This document shows positions 10,103-21,892 of a DNA stretch of 64,000 nt, piece after piece. Under the pieces are notes generated by a model. It saw only the letters and a list, made by a program, of their open reading frames with translations. It was not told the DNA's origin and made no database searches. Source of the stretch: Trifolium pratense (Eukaryota; Streptophyta; Magnoliopsida; Fabales; Fabaceae). The stretch spans positions 36,852,635-36,916,634 of the forward strand of contig NC_060063.1 of NCBI RefSeq assembly GCF_020283565.1. Reading direction: 5' to 3'. Position 1 is the first letter of the stretch, and each line of letters opens with the position of its first letter. A program made the position numbers and the translations under genes.

Positions 10103-11353
10103 TTTCCAAACATAATGCAAAATGACAAAATCACGGTGAGGGCTCCTAAACGTGAATCTGTGGGTTTGAAACGCCAAACCAAACAGGCACTATAACTTAT
10201 CTAGTACTTTGTCTATAGTACTTTATGACCACCACACCTCTGCTTGACACATCACAACAACCCTTTTCAATTCCACATATCTCTATGTGAACTATATTCA
10301 AACTACACAGCTCTGCTTTCAATTCAGCCTAATATTTTATGACCACCCTGATCTCTAGCTGATTTTTTTATTTTTTATTTTTTACTAGTCACATCTTGAT
10401 CTTTGCTGGATTTAATAGGATCTTGAGAAAATTTAGTACACAAATATTGTTCTCTTTTCACATCAAATATCAAAGCTGCTACTTAAAAGTTGAATTGAAG
10501 TGATCAAAGCTACTACTAAGACTTGTTAAATACATGCATCATACATACAATTCTCTCATTATACTCACGATTTTCACAAATTAAATTGCACAAGATCAAA
10601 CGAGCCATGCTAAGAACCAAATCATTTGTCTAAAATTCAATACTAGAAGAAAAATTCATCTACCTTTCATAACAGCTCTGCTCAGCACACATCCTTTTCC
10701 TTCAGTATATCTCTATCTTCCTCCAAGGTAAAAATTCTCTATCTTCCTCCAAGGTAAAAATTTAGTAAAACTATCAGTGAACTATGTTTAAACAAATCCC
10801 ATATGAGTAAAACCACTAGACTCGTTAAATATACACAACACTAAAAACTAGAAATCCATCCACTCTTTTCACTTTAGGTCTCTCCATTTCAACTTAAAAA
10901 CTTTGTTGTTGAAATGAATTTTCACCTCTTTCTTTGTTTTTCCAATTTTGAGCAAGCACATTGTGTGCTCCAAACACTATTTCCACATGATATGCCTTTT
11001 GAATAGCACTCAAAGTGTTTGGCAAAAGGCCTTCAAAGCTGTTTTCTCTTGGATGGCTCGGTCTCTTAGCAGAGCTCCTCTTCTCTTTCATGTTACTAGC
11101 TCATGATCAAAACAACTATGAGTTCCAACCCTTAACAACACCTCTTCCGCCTTTAACTAGGCAGCTCGGCCACGAGCTCTTTTACCTAATAGCTCTTCTA
11201 CCTTAGCTCAAACTTTCCCTTTTTATTTTTCATTTATCAAATTTTTCACTTATTTGGTCCAGCCTAGCTTAACGCTCACCAAATCAATTATCTATATTTT
11301 ATTATATATTTTTATTTTTAGTTTTTAGGATTGGAGGTGGGTTCAAACTACCC
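10103..11353. other. Intergenic stretch with a 26-bp tandem repeat
   Basis: No gene is seen. The 26-bp unit TCTCTATCTTCCTCCAAGGT plus AAAAAT occurs twice in a row at about 10710-10763. From about 11030 AGCTC/GAGCTC motifs become frequent, as they are at 21540-21770 on the other side of the interrupted transposon-type gene. That suggests both belong to flanks of the same old element. Confidence 0.5.
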
Positions 11354-11624
11354 ATGTCTCGTAGGGAGAGGCAAATGCGTGAATCTCCCGACTCATATAC
11401 ACCTTCATCCTCTCCCGGATCTGACATAGAGGAAGCATATGACGTTAATCCTCTTCGAATAGAACTATCCATGGAAGATTGGGCCGATATTGAAGTTCGT
11501 AATGCTACCTCTAAATACTCCGACTTCAATTCAGCTTTGGCGTGTATTTTGAACTTTAGTCATCCTTCTACATGTGCCCTCTTTGATATTCAACCTTGTT
11601 ATGAGGGATATGCGGTTTGCGACT

Positions 11625-13893
11625 TGTAACGACCCAATTTTCATATTATTAATTTTAATGAGTTAAAATATTTTAGTTAACGTGGCATTTTAATTAAGTT
11701 AATAACTAGAGTTATTTATCGAGTACTTTAGTTATTAAGCGAATAGTGAGAGTTATCATGCGTTTGGGCCAAGCCAATTGGGCTTGAGGCCCAATGGGCC
11801 TTGAGTGTGTGAAGGTGGCGCCATATGGCCATGAGGAAAGGGAGAAACATTTCATTTTCTCATAGTTCTTTGTGTTCTTGAGAGAGTTGGAAAGCTTGAG
11901 AGCTAGGGCAAGAAGAAAGGGAGAGATTCAAGATCATTCATCGAGTTTTCTTCGAATCCAGGGAAGAGAGTAGATTTCATATTCGTGGGTGACTCGAGGA
12001 AGGGGAGAATGTCGATTTCTCCTCACCCGAACTTCCTCCACCCCATTTTCGTTTTAGTTGTGAATGGATTTTCTTAATGGAAATCGATTCTAAGGTTCAT
12101 AACATGTTTAACATGCTCTTATCATGATGTATGAACGAATTTATTGGATAAAAACGAAGTCTATAGATGATTAAACTCAAGAACTTGTGTTCTTGAGAGT
12201 TTTGAGTAAAAGTGTTAAATCTCTACTTTTTCGTAGTAAAAATGGTAGATCGGTGAAATGAACCGTCCTTTTGTGTTTAGATATGCTTGTTATGCTTGAA
12301 TATGAACTTATTTGGGGTTTATAACATGAAAAATGAGATTTTTGGGTGAATTGGTGTGGAAAACGCAGGTTTTGAACTGTCCTGACAGGAGGCGTTCGCT
12401 AGGCCTTCGCTTAGCGAACGTGTGGCAAACAGCTCGCCACAGCTTTGCTACAGCTTCGCCACGAGCAGGTGATCCTCTGGTGAGCTTCGCTAAGCCTTCG
12501 CTAAGCCTTCGCTTAGCGAACAGCACTGTGACAGCAACTTTTTGATAGTTGTTTTAAGTGCAATTAGGCACTTGTAACATGGATTTGAGGTATCCTAGCA
12601 TGCAATTAAGTGTTTGTAACCATGATTGATTGCTTGTTGATGAATTGTTGTTGATTATGATTATGATTATGATGATGTTTATTTAAATGTCAAAGAAGTA
12701 TATTAAGGTGTTAATCAACTTAATAAAGAAGTATATCGAATTATGTTATTCGATAAAGACGGATATTAAGGTATTGATTATCTTAATAAAGACGAACGTT
12801 GGATAGTGTTCCACGTTATTGTTGATGGGCTATATGCCATAATTGTTGATGAATATATTCATGAGTTTTGAGTGCATGCATCATGAATATTTAGGGATAT
12901 TGGCTTGTCCAATAAAGAAGGATATCGAACTATATTTGTTTGATAAAGAAGGATATCGGAGGTGAGATACTCTGATAAAGACGATGGTACCACATGCATT
13001 AGAGGTGTCTAGAGGACATAACATGAATGTGAAGCATTAGATTGCATTAGGGATTTTGTGTGCATTTTATGATAAATGATGTTTGACACATACTTGGTAA
13101 ATGTTGATTGTTAATCCGTATGTGAGGAGCAGAGTCCGTCATGACTATAAAATGAACAATGCAGAGTCCGTCATGACTATAAAATGAACAATGCAGAGTC
13201 CGTCATGACTATAAAATGAACAATGCAGAGTCCGTCATGACTATAAAATGAACAACGCAGAGTCCGTCATGACTATAAAATGAACAACGCAGGGTCCGTC
13301 ATGATCATAATCTGAACAATGTATTTGTTAATGTTTTGGTATTGTCCGAGACGACGTGAAACTATATGTTTGGTGTATTTTGTGAATGATTGATTATGCG
13401 ATAAATGAAGTATATGCATGATATATGAATATGCATGAATGATAGTGATGTATATGTATAATGTATGATTATGCATGTTTTATGAAGAAGTGTTTAAGTA
13501 CCCTTTACTTACACTTGTATATTTTGAGTATGTTGTCTAACTCTCTTTTATGTGTTATGTGCTGGATCGTTGGGGGTCCAGATTTACAGGTTTTGTGGTA
13601 TTCGATGTCGAGTCGTCGGTGAAGCTCTGCTCTGATTGTGACACGGGAAAGGGTTTTATATTGTATATAAAGTCTATTGTCTAGGTTGTTTTGTATAATC
13701 AATAAATACATTATTTGATTCAAAGATTTGTATAAACACTATTTTTACTAATTAATTAGATTAGTATTATTTTGATAGAGGAGTGTAATACTCGAACCGA
13801 TATTCAATAAATTAAATGTGATTTTCCGTTGCGTATTTTGAAAAAGATTTTACTAAAGGTAGAAATATATAAATAATGGGTTTGGGTGTTACA
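11625..13893 (+). repeat. 5' LTR of the Tekay-like element
   Basis: It is 2269 bp, TGTAACGACCC to GTGTTACA. It contains a block of TTCGCTTAGCGAA palindromes (about 12383-12525) and six copies of a 32-bp repeat (13130-13320). It carries one more 32-bp copy and 28 bp less of the palindrome block than the 3' LTR. Confidence 0.92.
13130..13320 (+). repeat. 32-bp tandem repeat, six copies, in the 5' LTR
   Basis: The unit is CAGAGTCCGTCATGACTATA followed by AAATGAACAATG. The last copy is diverged (CAGGGTCCGTCATGATCATA). There are no spacers, so it is not CRISPR-like. The coding Tekay element at 59133 lacks this array. Confidence 0.92.
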
Positions 13894-13895
13894 AT

Positions 13896-13907
13896 TGGTA
13901 TCAGAGC
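13896..13907 (+). other. Primer binding site, initiator Met tRNA
   Basis: TGGTATCAGAGC lies 2 bp after the 5' LTR end. This 12-mer is the usual complement to the plant initiator methionine tRNA 3' end and sets the plus orientation of the element. Confidence 0.85.
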
Positions 13908-16900
13908 CCCGTTGTCTTCGGACTGTGTGGGTTATGTGTCGATCAGAGCAGGTCTGTGCAGTCAGACCAAGTGAGTGTTGTGTGTCAGTCGTGTTTGTCT
14001 AACGATTTGGTTGTGTTTGTTTTGTGAAATCATTCATGTTGTTCGTTTAGGAACTATGAGTGGTGTGAATTGGATTAATCGATCCATTCTTTTGTTGAGT
14101 AATGGTGTGAGTGCTATACTCCTATGTTTATAATAGTTGTATATGCGTAGAGTTTAACCTTTTTGTAGTTTAAACTTGATTGATTGATGCTTATTGCTGA
14201 TTGTTGATGATCCGGCATGATGTAAAACTGCATGTGATGATCCGGCATGATGTAAAACTGCATGTGACGATCCGGCATGATATAAAACTGCATGTGGTAA
14301 TGATTTGAAATAATTTTAAAAGAAAAACTAATATTATTTCGTGAAGATTTTGGTGAAAATAAAGAGTTATTTTCTTTTGAATAAGTGAAAATTAATTTTC
14401 AAAATGGTGAGAAGAGTAGGATATTAATGTGTCCTGGTATGTGTTTGTTATATGTTTGTTTATAACATGTGCTAGATGATTACTAGGCATTTGAATTGCT
14501 ATGCGTTTTATGAGTAAAAACATGAAGATCTCATAATCCTATGTTGTAATTGTGATGCATGATTCTAATTGTGCTTTCAAGTCTATAATGATGTTATATG
14601 CTTGATGTTTTGGATTTTGTGGATTAGTGAGTCGAGAAAACGAGAGTTTAGTGAGCGTAAGTTCAAAACCGTAGCAGAGCACCCAGATTTTTGGATGTGC
14701 TCGCTAGGCGAAGAATGAACCTTGCTGAGTCTCGCTAAGTCTTGCTAAGTCCTGTGAATGTTTTTGACTTGTCTCGCCGGGAGCTCGCTAGCTTTTGCTA
14801 AGCGAGGGAGCCAGACAAGAAATTTATTTTGTTGATGTCTTGTTCTGAGTTGATTGAATGTGAGTATGAATTATTGCTATGCAATGTTCATTTTTCTTGT
14901 ATTGTTTTGATTTCCTAACTTTGAGAAGTGAGGGAAGTATAGGTTACTTGAATGCTTGCATGAATTTGTGTTAGTGTTTAGGTATCGTGGGTTGGGTTTT
15001 GCCCTGTATGCGACATGCGTGTAAACGATGTCGATACTAGTTTCTTCTTCTGGGAAGAATGTGTTTAGAGACGATAGAACCGTTAGGTGTGAGCACCAGA
15101 AGTTCTAGTGGAAGAGTGCGAGTGAGTTTGAGATAAGTGGGGGAGAAGATTGCATCCCTCCGAGGTGTTTCGAACGTGAGAAGATTGGATGAGTAGAGAT
15201 GTTCTTGAAGCGGAATATTCAGGAATTGGCGACGTTGTTCGAAGTGGAACGAATGGGAGCAACAAGTTGTGAGAAACTACTAGAAGAGAAGTTGTCGGAC
15301 CAAGTGTTTCGCCGTGGGGCGTTAGTGAGATTGGTTAAGTGAGATGAAGAGTATGGAGGCGTGTTTTGTGGACCAAAGTTGAAGTATTTATTTGATCGAA
15401 ATGAGTCGAATATGAAGGAGAGGGAGTGATTAAGATTCTTGAGGAGGTGATGATTTTGAAGTAAGTTGTCATCCAAGTGGATCGGATGTTGTACCGGATT
15501 CTTGAGTAAGAAGCTTTATGTGAGTCGTGCATATGGTAGTAGGTTGAATTGGTTGGACAATTTGGAATTCTAAGTCTAGTGTGTGAAGTGATTTTCATAA
15601 GAGATTTGAGAAGCTTAGAGAAAGAGATGTGAAGATTAGTGAACCGTTGGTGTTAATTAATCGAGGAAATTAATGGAAGTAGGTTTTAAAATAGATGAGA
15701 ATGGAATTGAGAAATATCATAATAGGATTGGTATGCTTGTTGAATCGTTGGAAGGAAGGATTGGATGAATAATCGAGTTTATTCGAAGATGGAAGTAGGA
15801 TAACGATTCAAAGGATTTTGTGAGAGGCTTGTCGAAGAGTGATTGGATTTGGATAATGGCCGGACAATTTGTGTCACATGTTGAATGAGAACGTAGAGAT
15901 CCTAGAGGTGGAGATGAAGCTAAAAGAGAGGTATCATTTTTGAATGATGAAGAATAAGAAAGTTAGCCGTTGGAGAACGTGTTGAGAATGAGTAGTAGGA
16001 GGTCACGTTGGAAGTGACTTGTGTTAGGTGAGAGTTTGCGAAAAGGATTATCGCGCATGTGAGTAGATGTCGTGTTTTAGCACTTATAGTAAGGAGTTGA
16101 AGGCGATGCCTAAGGTAAGTGTCGGAGAGCATTTTGTGGTGCCCAAAAGATAAAGGTGAATAAGAAACCGATGGGTGAATAAACGAAGAAGAGTATACTT
16201 GTTGCAATGCAAGATGATGAGGAACATGGATAGATGGATTGTGCACGAATTGAAGATGTCGTTTGGAATCAACGAGATAGAGGTTATGATTGTTTGGAGA
16301 ACCAATTTTAGGCGGTAGCCTAATTTTGAAGTAGCGAATTGCTAAGGGATTAAGGAGAAGTGGTATTGGAAAATGTTTGCGTTAAGGAATGCAAATATTG
16401 GTTGAGAGATTACTTGGGAACAGAGTAGTCGTATTGGATTCGACTCAATGTGAGAAAAGGAATTTGACGGTTAGAGACGGTAGTTTTTAGCATGTGTCAA
16501 TGAAGTTTGAGAATGTTGGTCATCAAGTGATTGTTGGAATTGAACTATCAAGTGATATGTTTGGGATAAGACCCGATATGAATAAGTGATGTAACACGGT
16601 TAAGTGATTCATGAGGGAGTCAGAGACTTATGAGAATTAAGGAGTTGTGGAAGTATTCCACGGAAGTATCTTTCGGAGAGTTCGATTGGTTGTACCTATT
16701 TTAGGGTAACGTTGTGAGGTCGTAGAATGTGAGTCTGTGGATGTTTCGTACGAAGTTGACGTTTTAGCGGTTTGACAAGAATGGTTTATGCCGATATTAT
16801 GATTGTTGACTATCTATCGACAAATTGAGGAACTGGCCGTCCTTGATCTCTTGTTGATAAATGGACAAAAATTGTGTTGGATGGGATAAACTAATTTTGT

Positions 16901-17019
16901 CATACTTGGTAATGTGTAGCGTTTTGAGCGTTTCGTTGGAGGGTCGGATACAGGAGTTATCCGGAGTTGTTTTAGTCGCGTAATTTTCGAGGGCGAAAAT
17001 CTTCTAAGTGGGGGAGAGT

Positions 17020-19284
17020 TGTAACGACCCAATTTTCATATTATTAATTTTAATGAGTTAAAATATTTTATTTAACGTGACATTTTAATTAAGTTAATAA
17101 CTAGAGTTATTTATCGAGTACTTTAGTTATTAAGCGAATAGTGAGAGTTATCGTGCGTTTGGGCCAAGCCAATTGGGCTTGAGGCCCAATGGGCCTTGAG
17201 TGTGTGAAGGTGGCGCCATATGGCCATGAGGAAAGGGAGAAACATTTCATTTTCTCATAGTTCTTTGTGTTCTTGAGAGAGTTGGAAAGCTTGAGAGCTA
17301 GGGCAAGAAGAAAGGGAGAGATTCAAGATCATTCATCGAGTTTTCTTCGAATCCAGGTAAGAGAGTAGATTTCATATTCGTGGGTGACTCGAGGAAGGGG
17401 AGAATGTCGATTTCTCCTCACCCGAACTTCCTCCACCCCATTTTCATTTTAGTTGTGAATGGATTTTCTTAATGGAAATCGATTCTAAGGTTCATAACAT
17501 GTTTAACATGCTCTTATCATGATGTATGAACGAATTTATTGGATAAAAACGAAGTCTATAAATGATTAAACTCAAGAACTTGTGTTCTTGAGAGTTTTGA
17601 GTAAAAGTGTTAAATCTCTACTTTTTCGTAGTAAAAATGGTAGATCGGTGAAATGAACCGTCATTTTGTGTTTAGATATGCTTGTTATGCTTGAATATGA
17701 ACTTATTTGGGGTTTATAACATGAAAAATGGGATTTTTGGGTGAATTGGTGTGGAAAACGCAGGTTTTGAACTGTCCTGACAGGAGGCGTTCGCTAGGCC
17801 TTCGCTTAGCGAACGTGTGGCGAACAGCTCGCCACAGCTTTGCTACAGCTTCGCCACGAGCAGGTGATCCTCTGGTGAGCTTCGCTAAGCCTTCGCTTAG
17901 CGAACAGCTTCGCTAAGCCTTCGCTAAGCCTTCGCTTAGCGAACAGCACTGTGACAGCAACTTTTTGATAGTTGTTTTAAGTGCAATTAGGCACTTGTAA
18001 CATGGATTTGAGGTATCCTAGCATGCAATTAAGTGTTTGTAACCATGATTGATTGCTTGTTGATGAATTGTTGTTGATTATGATTATGATTATGATGATG
18101 TTTATTTAAATGTCAAAGAAGTATATTAAGGTGTTAATCAACTTAATAAAGAAGTATATTGAATTATGTTATTCGATAAAGACGGATATTAAGGTATTGA
18201 TTATCTTAATAAAGACGAACGTTGGATAGTGTTCCACGTTATTGTTGATGGGCTATATGCCATAATTGTTGATGAATATATTCATGAGTTTTGAGTGCAT
18301 GCATCATGAATATTTAGGGATATTGGCTTGTCCAATAAAGAAGGATATCGAACTATATTTGTTTGATAAAGAAGGATATCGGAGGTGAGATACTCTGATA
18401 AAGACGATGGTACCACATGCATTAGAGGTGTCTAGAGGACATAACATGAATGTGAAGCATTAGATTGCATTAGGGATTTTGTGTGCATTTTATGATAAAT
18501 GATGTTTGACACATACTTGGTAAATGTTGATTGTTAATCCGTATGTGAGGAGCAGAGTCCGTCATGACTATAAAATGAACAATGCAGAGTCCGTCATGAC
18601 TATAAAATGAACAATGCAGAGTCCGTCATGACTATAAAATGAACAACGCAGAGTCCGTCATGACTATAAAATGAACAACGCAGGGTCCGTCATGATCATA
18701 ATCTGAACAATGTATTTGTTAATGTTTTGGTATTGTCCGAGACGACGTGAAACTATATGTTTGGTGTATTTTGTGAATGATTGATTATGCGATAAATGAA
18801 GTATATGCATGATATATGAATATGCATGAATGATAGTGATGTATATGTATAATGTATGATTATGCATGTTTTATGAAGAAGTGTTTAAGTACCCTTTACT
18901 TACACTTGTATATTTTGAGTATGTTGTCTAACTCTCTTTTATGTGTTATGTGCTGGATCGTTGGGGGTCCAGATTTACAGGTTTTGTGGTATTCGATGTC
19001 GAGTCGTCGGTGAAGCTCTGCTCTGATTGTGACACAGGAAAGGGTTTTATATTGTATATAAAGTCTATTGTCTAGGTTGTTTTGTATAATCAATAAATAC
19101 ATTATTTTATTCAAAGATTTGTATAAACACTATTTTTACTAATTAATTACATTAGTATTATTTTGATAGAGGAGTGTAATACTCGAACCGATATTCAATA
19201 AATTAAATGTGATTTTCCGTTGCGTATTTTGAAAAAGATTTTACTAAAGGTAGAAATATATAAATAATGGGTTTGGGTGTTACA
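17020..19284 (+). repeat. 3' LTR of the Tekay-like element
   Basis: It is 2265 bp, colinear with the 5' LTR, with five copies of the 32-bp unit (18553-18712). An extra CGCTTAGCGAACAGCTTCGC-type unit of 28 bp is present near 17890-17935. These two slippage events (-32, +28) account exactly for the 4-bp length difference between the LTRs. Confidence 0.92.
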
Positions 19285-20984
19285 CGACTCTCCTTCAGAA
19301 GGAGAGCATGCTTGTTTTACTTATGTCTACTACTGTATTTTCTCGAAATTGGGAGTTCGCATACCATTCACTAACTTCCAATGTGAGATTCTTCGCACGC
19401 TCAACGTCGCGCCCACCCAACTACATCCAAACGGTTGGGGCTGTGTTAGAGCATTTGAAATCCTGTGCGATGGTTTAGGTCTTCCCCTCTCCGCTTATTC
19501 CTTTTTTTCTTGCTTCCAAGCTAAAAGTCTTAAGAACAATTCCTGGATTTATATAAGCAACAAAGCTAAGCACACTCTCATTAGTCCACTCACCTCGTCT
19601 TGGAAACACTTCAAAAATGACTTCATTCGTGTTTTTCCTAGTCCTACCTCCCCACTATGGTACGATGACTCTGGAGCTCCATTTTTTCCTTTTCATTGGA
19701 CCAAAAGACCTGTGACAAAGCCTGACCTTTGTAGCTTGCCTCACTCCACCGAGGATAGGGAAGCCGTTGCAGTGCTACGTGCGATGCAAACTGTTACTGT
19801 AGCCAAGTTACTTCTTTATGAGCATAACACAGCTCAACTATCTGCCTATTTACGTAATTTCTCACACTTGAACTGTTTTTCCAATTTTGTTGTATTTGAA
19901 TATTCTTATCACCCATGCTTACCATCGTTTCCTTTATATCTACAGGATCGGAAGAAATGGTGATGAGTAACGAAGAGCGCGCTCGAATTCGGAGGCAAGT
20001 TAACGAAGAGGATCAAGGTTCACAGCGAGATGCCCGTAAGGACCAATGTGCCTCCGTTCCTGCCGGTGATGCCAACCCTACCTCTCTGAAAAAACAAAAG
20101 AGAAAGAATTCTGCTAGGAATGAGGTAGTTTTGGCTGCTGCTTCAACTCGTGCGAGCTCTCCCATCGTTAGTCCACGACCTATTGCTCAGGTCCCGATTC
20201 CTACCGGCACCTCCACTCTACCATCAAGCAACTGGCGTGCTAAGCTTGCCATTGAGGACCGTGGCGGCGAATCACAATCTGCTTGGGACGTGCATTTTTC
20301 GGGTGAGGGAGTAATACCACATTACACTACCTCTTCTGACGTACAGTTGATTAAAGATCTTGGATTTGAACAGTCATTGGAGGCTATCAGGACCTACAGT
20401 TTGTGGTCAGCCGCCCTTGCTAATGAAACCAACAAAATTCTCAAAGAGCAGCGCATTCGTTATGTTACTGCGGTTAGTGCGAAAACTGACGCTATTGAGA
20501 CCCTGAATGCGTCGTTATAAGCTGCCTAGGATGAGCTTACCTCATCAAATGCGAAGTACTCAGAGTTAGAATCAAAGATGAGGTCTCTTCAAGTATCATG
20601 TACCAAAAAGGACAAGAAAATCGCAGATTACGAAAAAGAACTTGAGAAAAAAGACAAGCAGATTAGGGATGATATGAAGGAGCTTGAGAAAAAGGATAAG
20701 TGTATTTACGTCTTGGAGAGGTCCTCCCTTGAAGAGTGCGAGTTTGGGTTTTCACGAGCTCTTGAGCAGCTCGAGGTCCTGCATCCCGGACTTGATACTA
20801 ATGGAGTAGATTCGAGGTTCGTGGTTGAAGAAGGTCGAATTGTGGATCCAGAAGCTAGATCTACATTTGGTGTTGTGACTAGCCACCGATCTACTTAGTT
20901 GTGATATTTAGCATATTTTGCATTTCTACTATTCCACAACCTCTTTTCGAATTTTGCAATATTTATTTGGTCACATTTGGACCC

Positions 20985-21142
20985 TTACTACTATGTTATC
21001 TTATACTTGTATTATTCATGACTACTTGAACTTCATGAATTCGAGCTGAGCTCAATTCACTTTTGGACCCTTACTACTATGTTATCTTGTACTTGTATTA
21101 TTCATGACTACTTGAACTTCATGAATTCGAGCTGAGCTCAAT
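20985..21142 (+). repeat. Two-copy tandem repeat, about 76 bp
   Basis: A unit beginning TTTGGACCCTTACTACTATG and ending ATTCGAGCTGAGCTCAAT occurs twice back to back, about 20985-21056 and 21062-21142. It lies just 3' of the transposon-type gene. Confidence 0.85.
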
Positions 21143-21155
21143 AGTGGATCGTTTA

Positions 21156-21892
21156 TGATATTATGATATTTATAATCTCTGCTTGTTCATTACTCGTTCA
21201 TTTGTAATATAAATTCGTCATAGAAAGTCATGAAGGCATGGCTCTGCTCGACCATCATTATTAAGACGTCATAGAAAGTCTCTAACAGATCTTTCCATAT
21301 AACGTAAATTTGCCTAAGGGTCGGGTCTATACCGAAACTCGCTCAGGTCTTGAAGGTCTGGCTCTGCTCGGCCATCCTTATTAAGACGTCAAGAGAATAA
21401 CTCTTACAATATATTGTTTTTGACTTAGAATCAATCCCATTTTTTCCTCCTAAGTGTCTCCTTTTATAGTCCAAACATCTCTTGACCTAATGGGCCTTCT
21501 CTTGTGTTGAAGTATTCAGGCCCAATAGGTATGACATTGAGTTCCAAAAGCAGCTCGTCCGTACAGGACACGTGGAATTAGAGCTCACGTGGCTCACGTC
21601 ACCTGTCCGTGCGTATCACGTGGAGGCGTAACAAACTTAGCTCACGTCATTCGTCCGTGCAGATCACGTGGAGGTCGAGATGAGCTAATGTGAAGATGGA
21701 GCTCACGGTGGAGATGAGCTAGGCCTGAAGATGGAGCTCATAGTGGAGATGAGCTAGTGGGAAGATAGAGCTTATGATGTGGTTGAACTAGTGACATAGG
21801 AGTGGAAATCATGACGTGCATGTAGGAGTGAAGCTCATGGTGACCTGTATGGTCAAACTGTAATATTATTTTATGATATGGTCTCCATATCA
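21156..21892. repeat. Possible LTR or terminal region of the old transposon
   Basis: The stretch has inverted ends TGATAT...ATATCA. It contains a 50-bp repeat (GGCTCTGCTCG(A/G)CCATC, about 21240 and 21360), a CACGTG cluster, and three GGAGATGAGCTA-type units (about 21671-21770). No matching left copy was found upstream of 11354, so the LTR assignment is tentative. No gene is present. Confidence 0.3.
21569..21670 (+). promoter_or_regulatory. Cluster of four CACGTG (G-box) motifs
   Basis: Perfect CACGTG hexamers occur at 21569, 21586, 21617 and 21665. Three of them lie in a repeated frame of (C/T)GTCCGT(A/G)C, six bases, then CACGTGGA. G-boxes bind bZIP/bHLH factors in plants. Whether any transcription depends on them here is unknown. 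Confidence 0.6.

Larger units (their letters stand above)
11625..19284 (+). mobile_element. Young Tekay-like LTR retrotransposon with almost no coding capacity
   Basis: The element is 7660 bp, flanked by CGACT at 11620-11624 and 19285-19289. LTRs start TGTAACGACCC and end GGGTGTTACA. The primer site TGGTATCAGAGC (initiator Met tRNA) is at 13896-13907 and a purine tract AAGTGGGGGAGAGT is just before the 3' LTR (17006-17019). The 3126-bp interior has no long sense frame. Faint pol-like traces remain (for example around 15380, similar to the RNase H region ending the window), all broken. The LTRs differ at only about a dozen substitutions by eye, so it moved recently, presumably on another element's enzymes. 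It lies inside the transposon-type gene. Confidence 0.9.
11354..20898 (+). pseudogene. Transposon-type gene (putative gypsy-type transposon domain), interrupted
   Basis: The frame opens at ATG 11354 with an acidic Ser-rich leader. It breaks at 11624 by insertion of an LTR element and resumes in frame after 19284. Joined at the CGACT duplication, it reads through a conserved block (SKLGVRIPFTNFQCEILRTL, then NVAPTQLHPNGWGCVRAFEI) that I recognise as the plant domain of transposon-encoded proteins known as 'putative gypsy type transposon' (Transposase_28 type). A 92-bp intron (19854-19945, GT..AG) is followed by a Lys/Arg-rich and then coiled-coil part (Glu-Lys-Lys-Asp repeats near 20640-20700). 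Two in-frame stops, TAA (20518) and TAG (20527), interrupt the coil region before the final stop at 20896. The biochemical role is unknown. It was a transposon-associated gene and is now doubly broken. Confidence 0.65.

Noticed and set aside
12308..12545. Overlapping frames across the TTCGCTTAGCGAA block, and the same at 17728
   Set aside because: They arise from the palindromic repeats in the LTR and differ between the two LTR copies.
13130..13320. CRISPR-like regular repeat
   Set aside because: The 32-bp units are directly adjacent without spacers, and the context is a plant LTR.
15083..17032. Minus-strand frames of 60-108 codons in the interior of the Tekay-like element
   Set aside because: Antisense to decayed pol sequence; Ser/His/Thr-rich compositions typical of antisense translation, with no domain.
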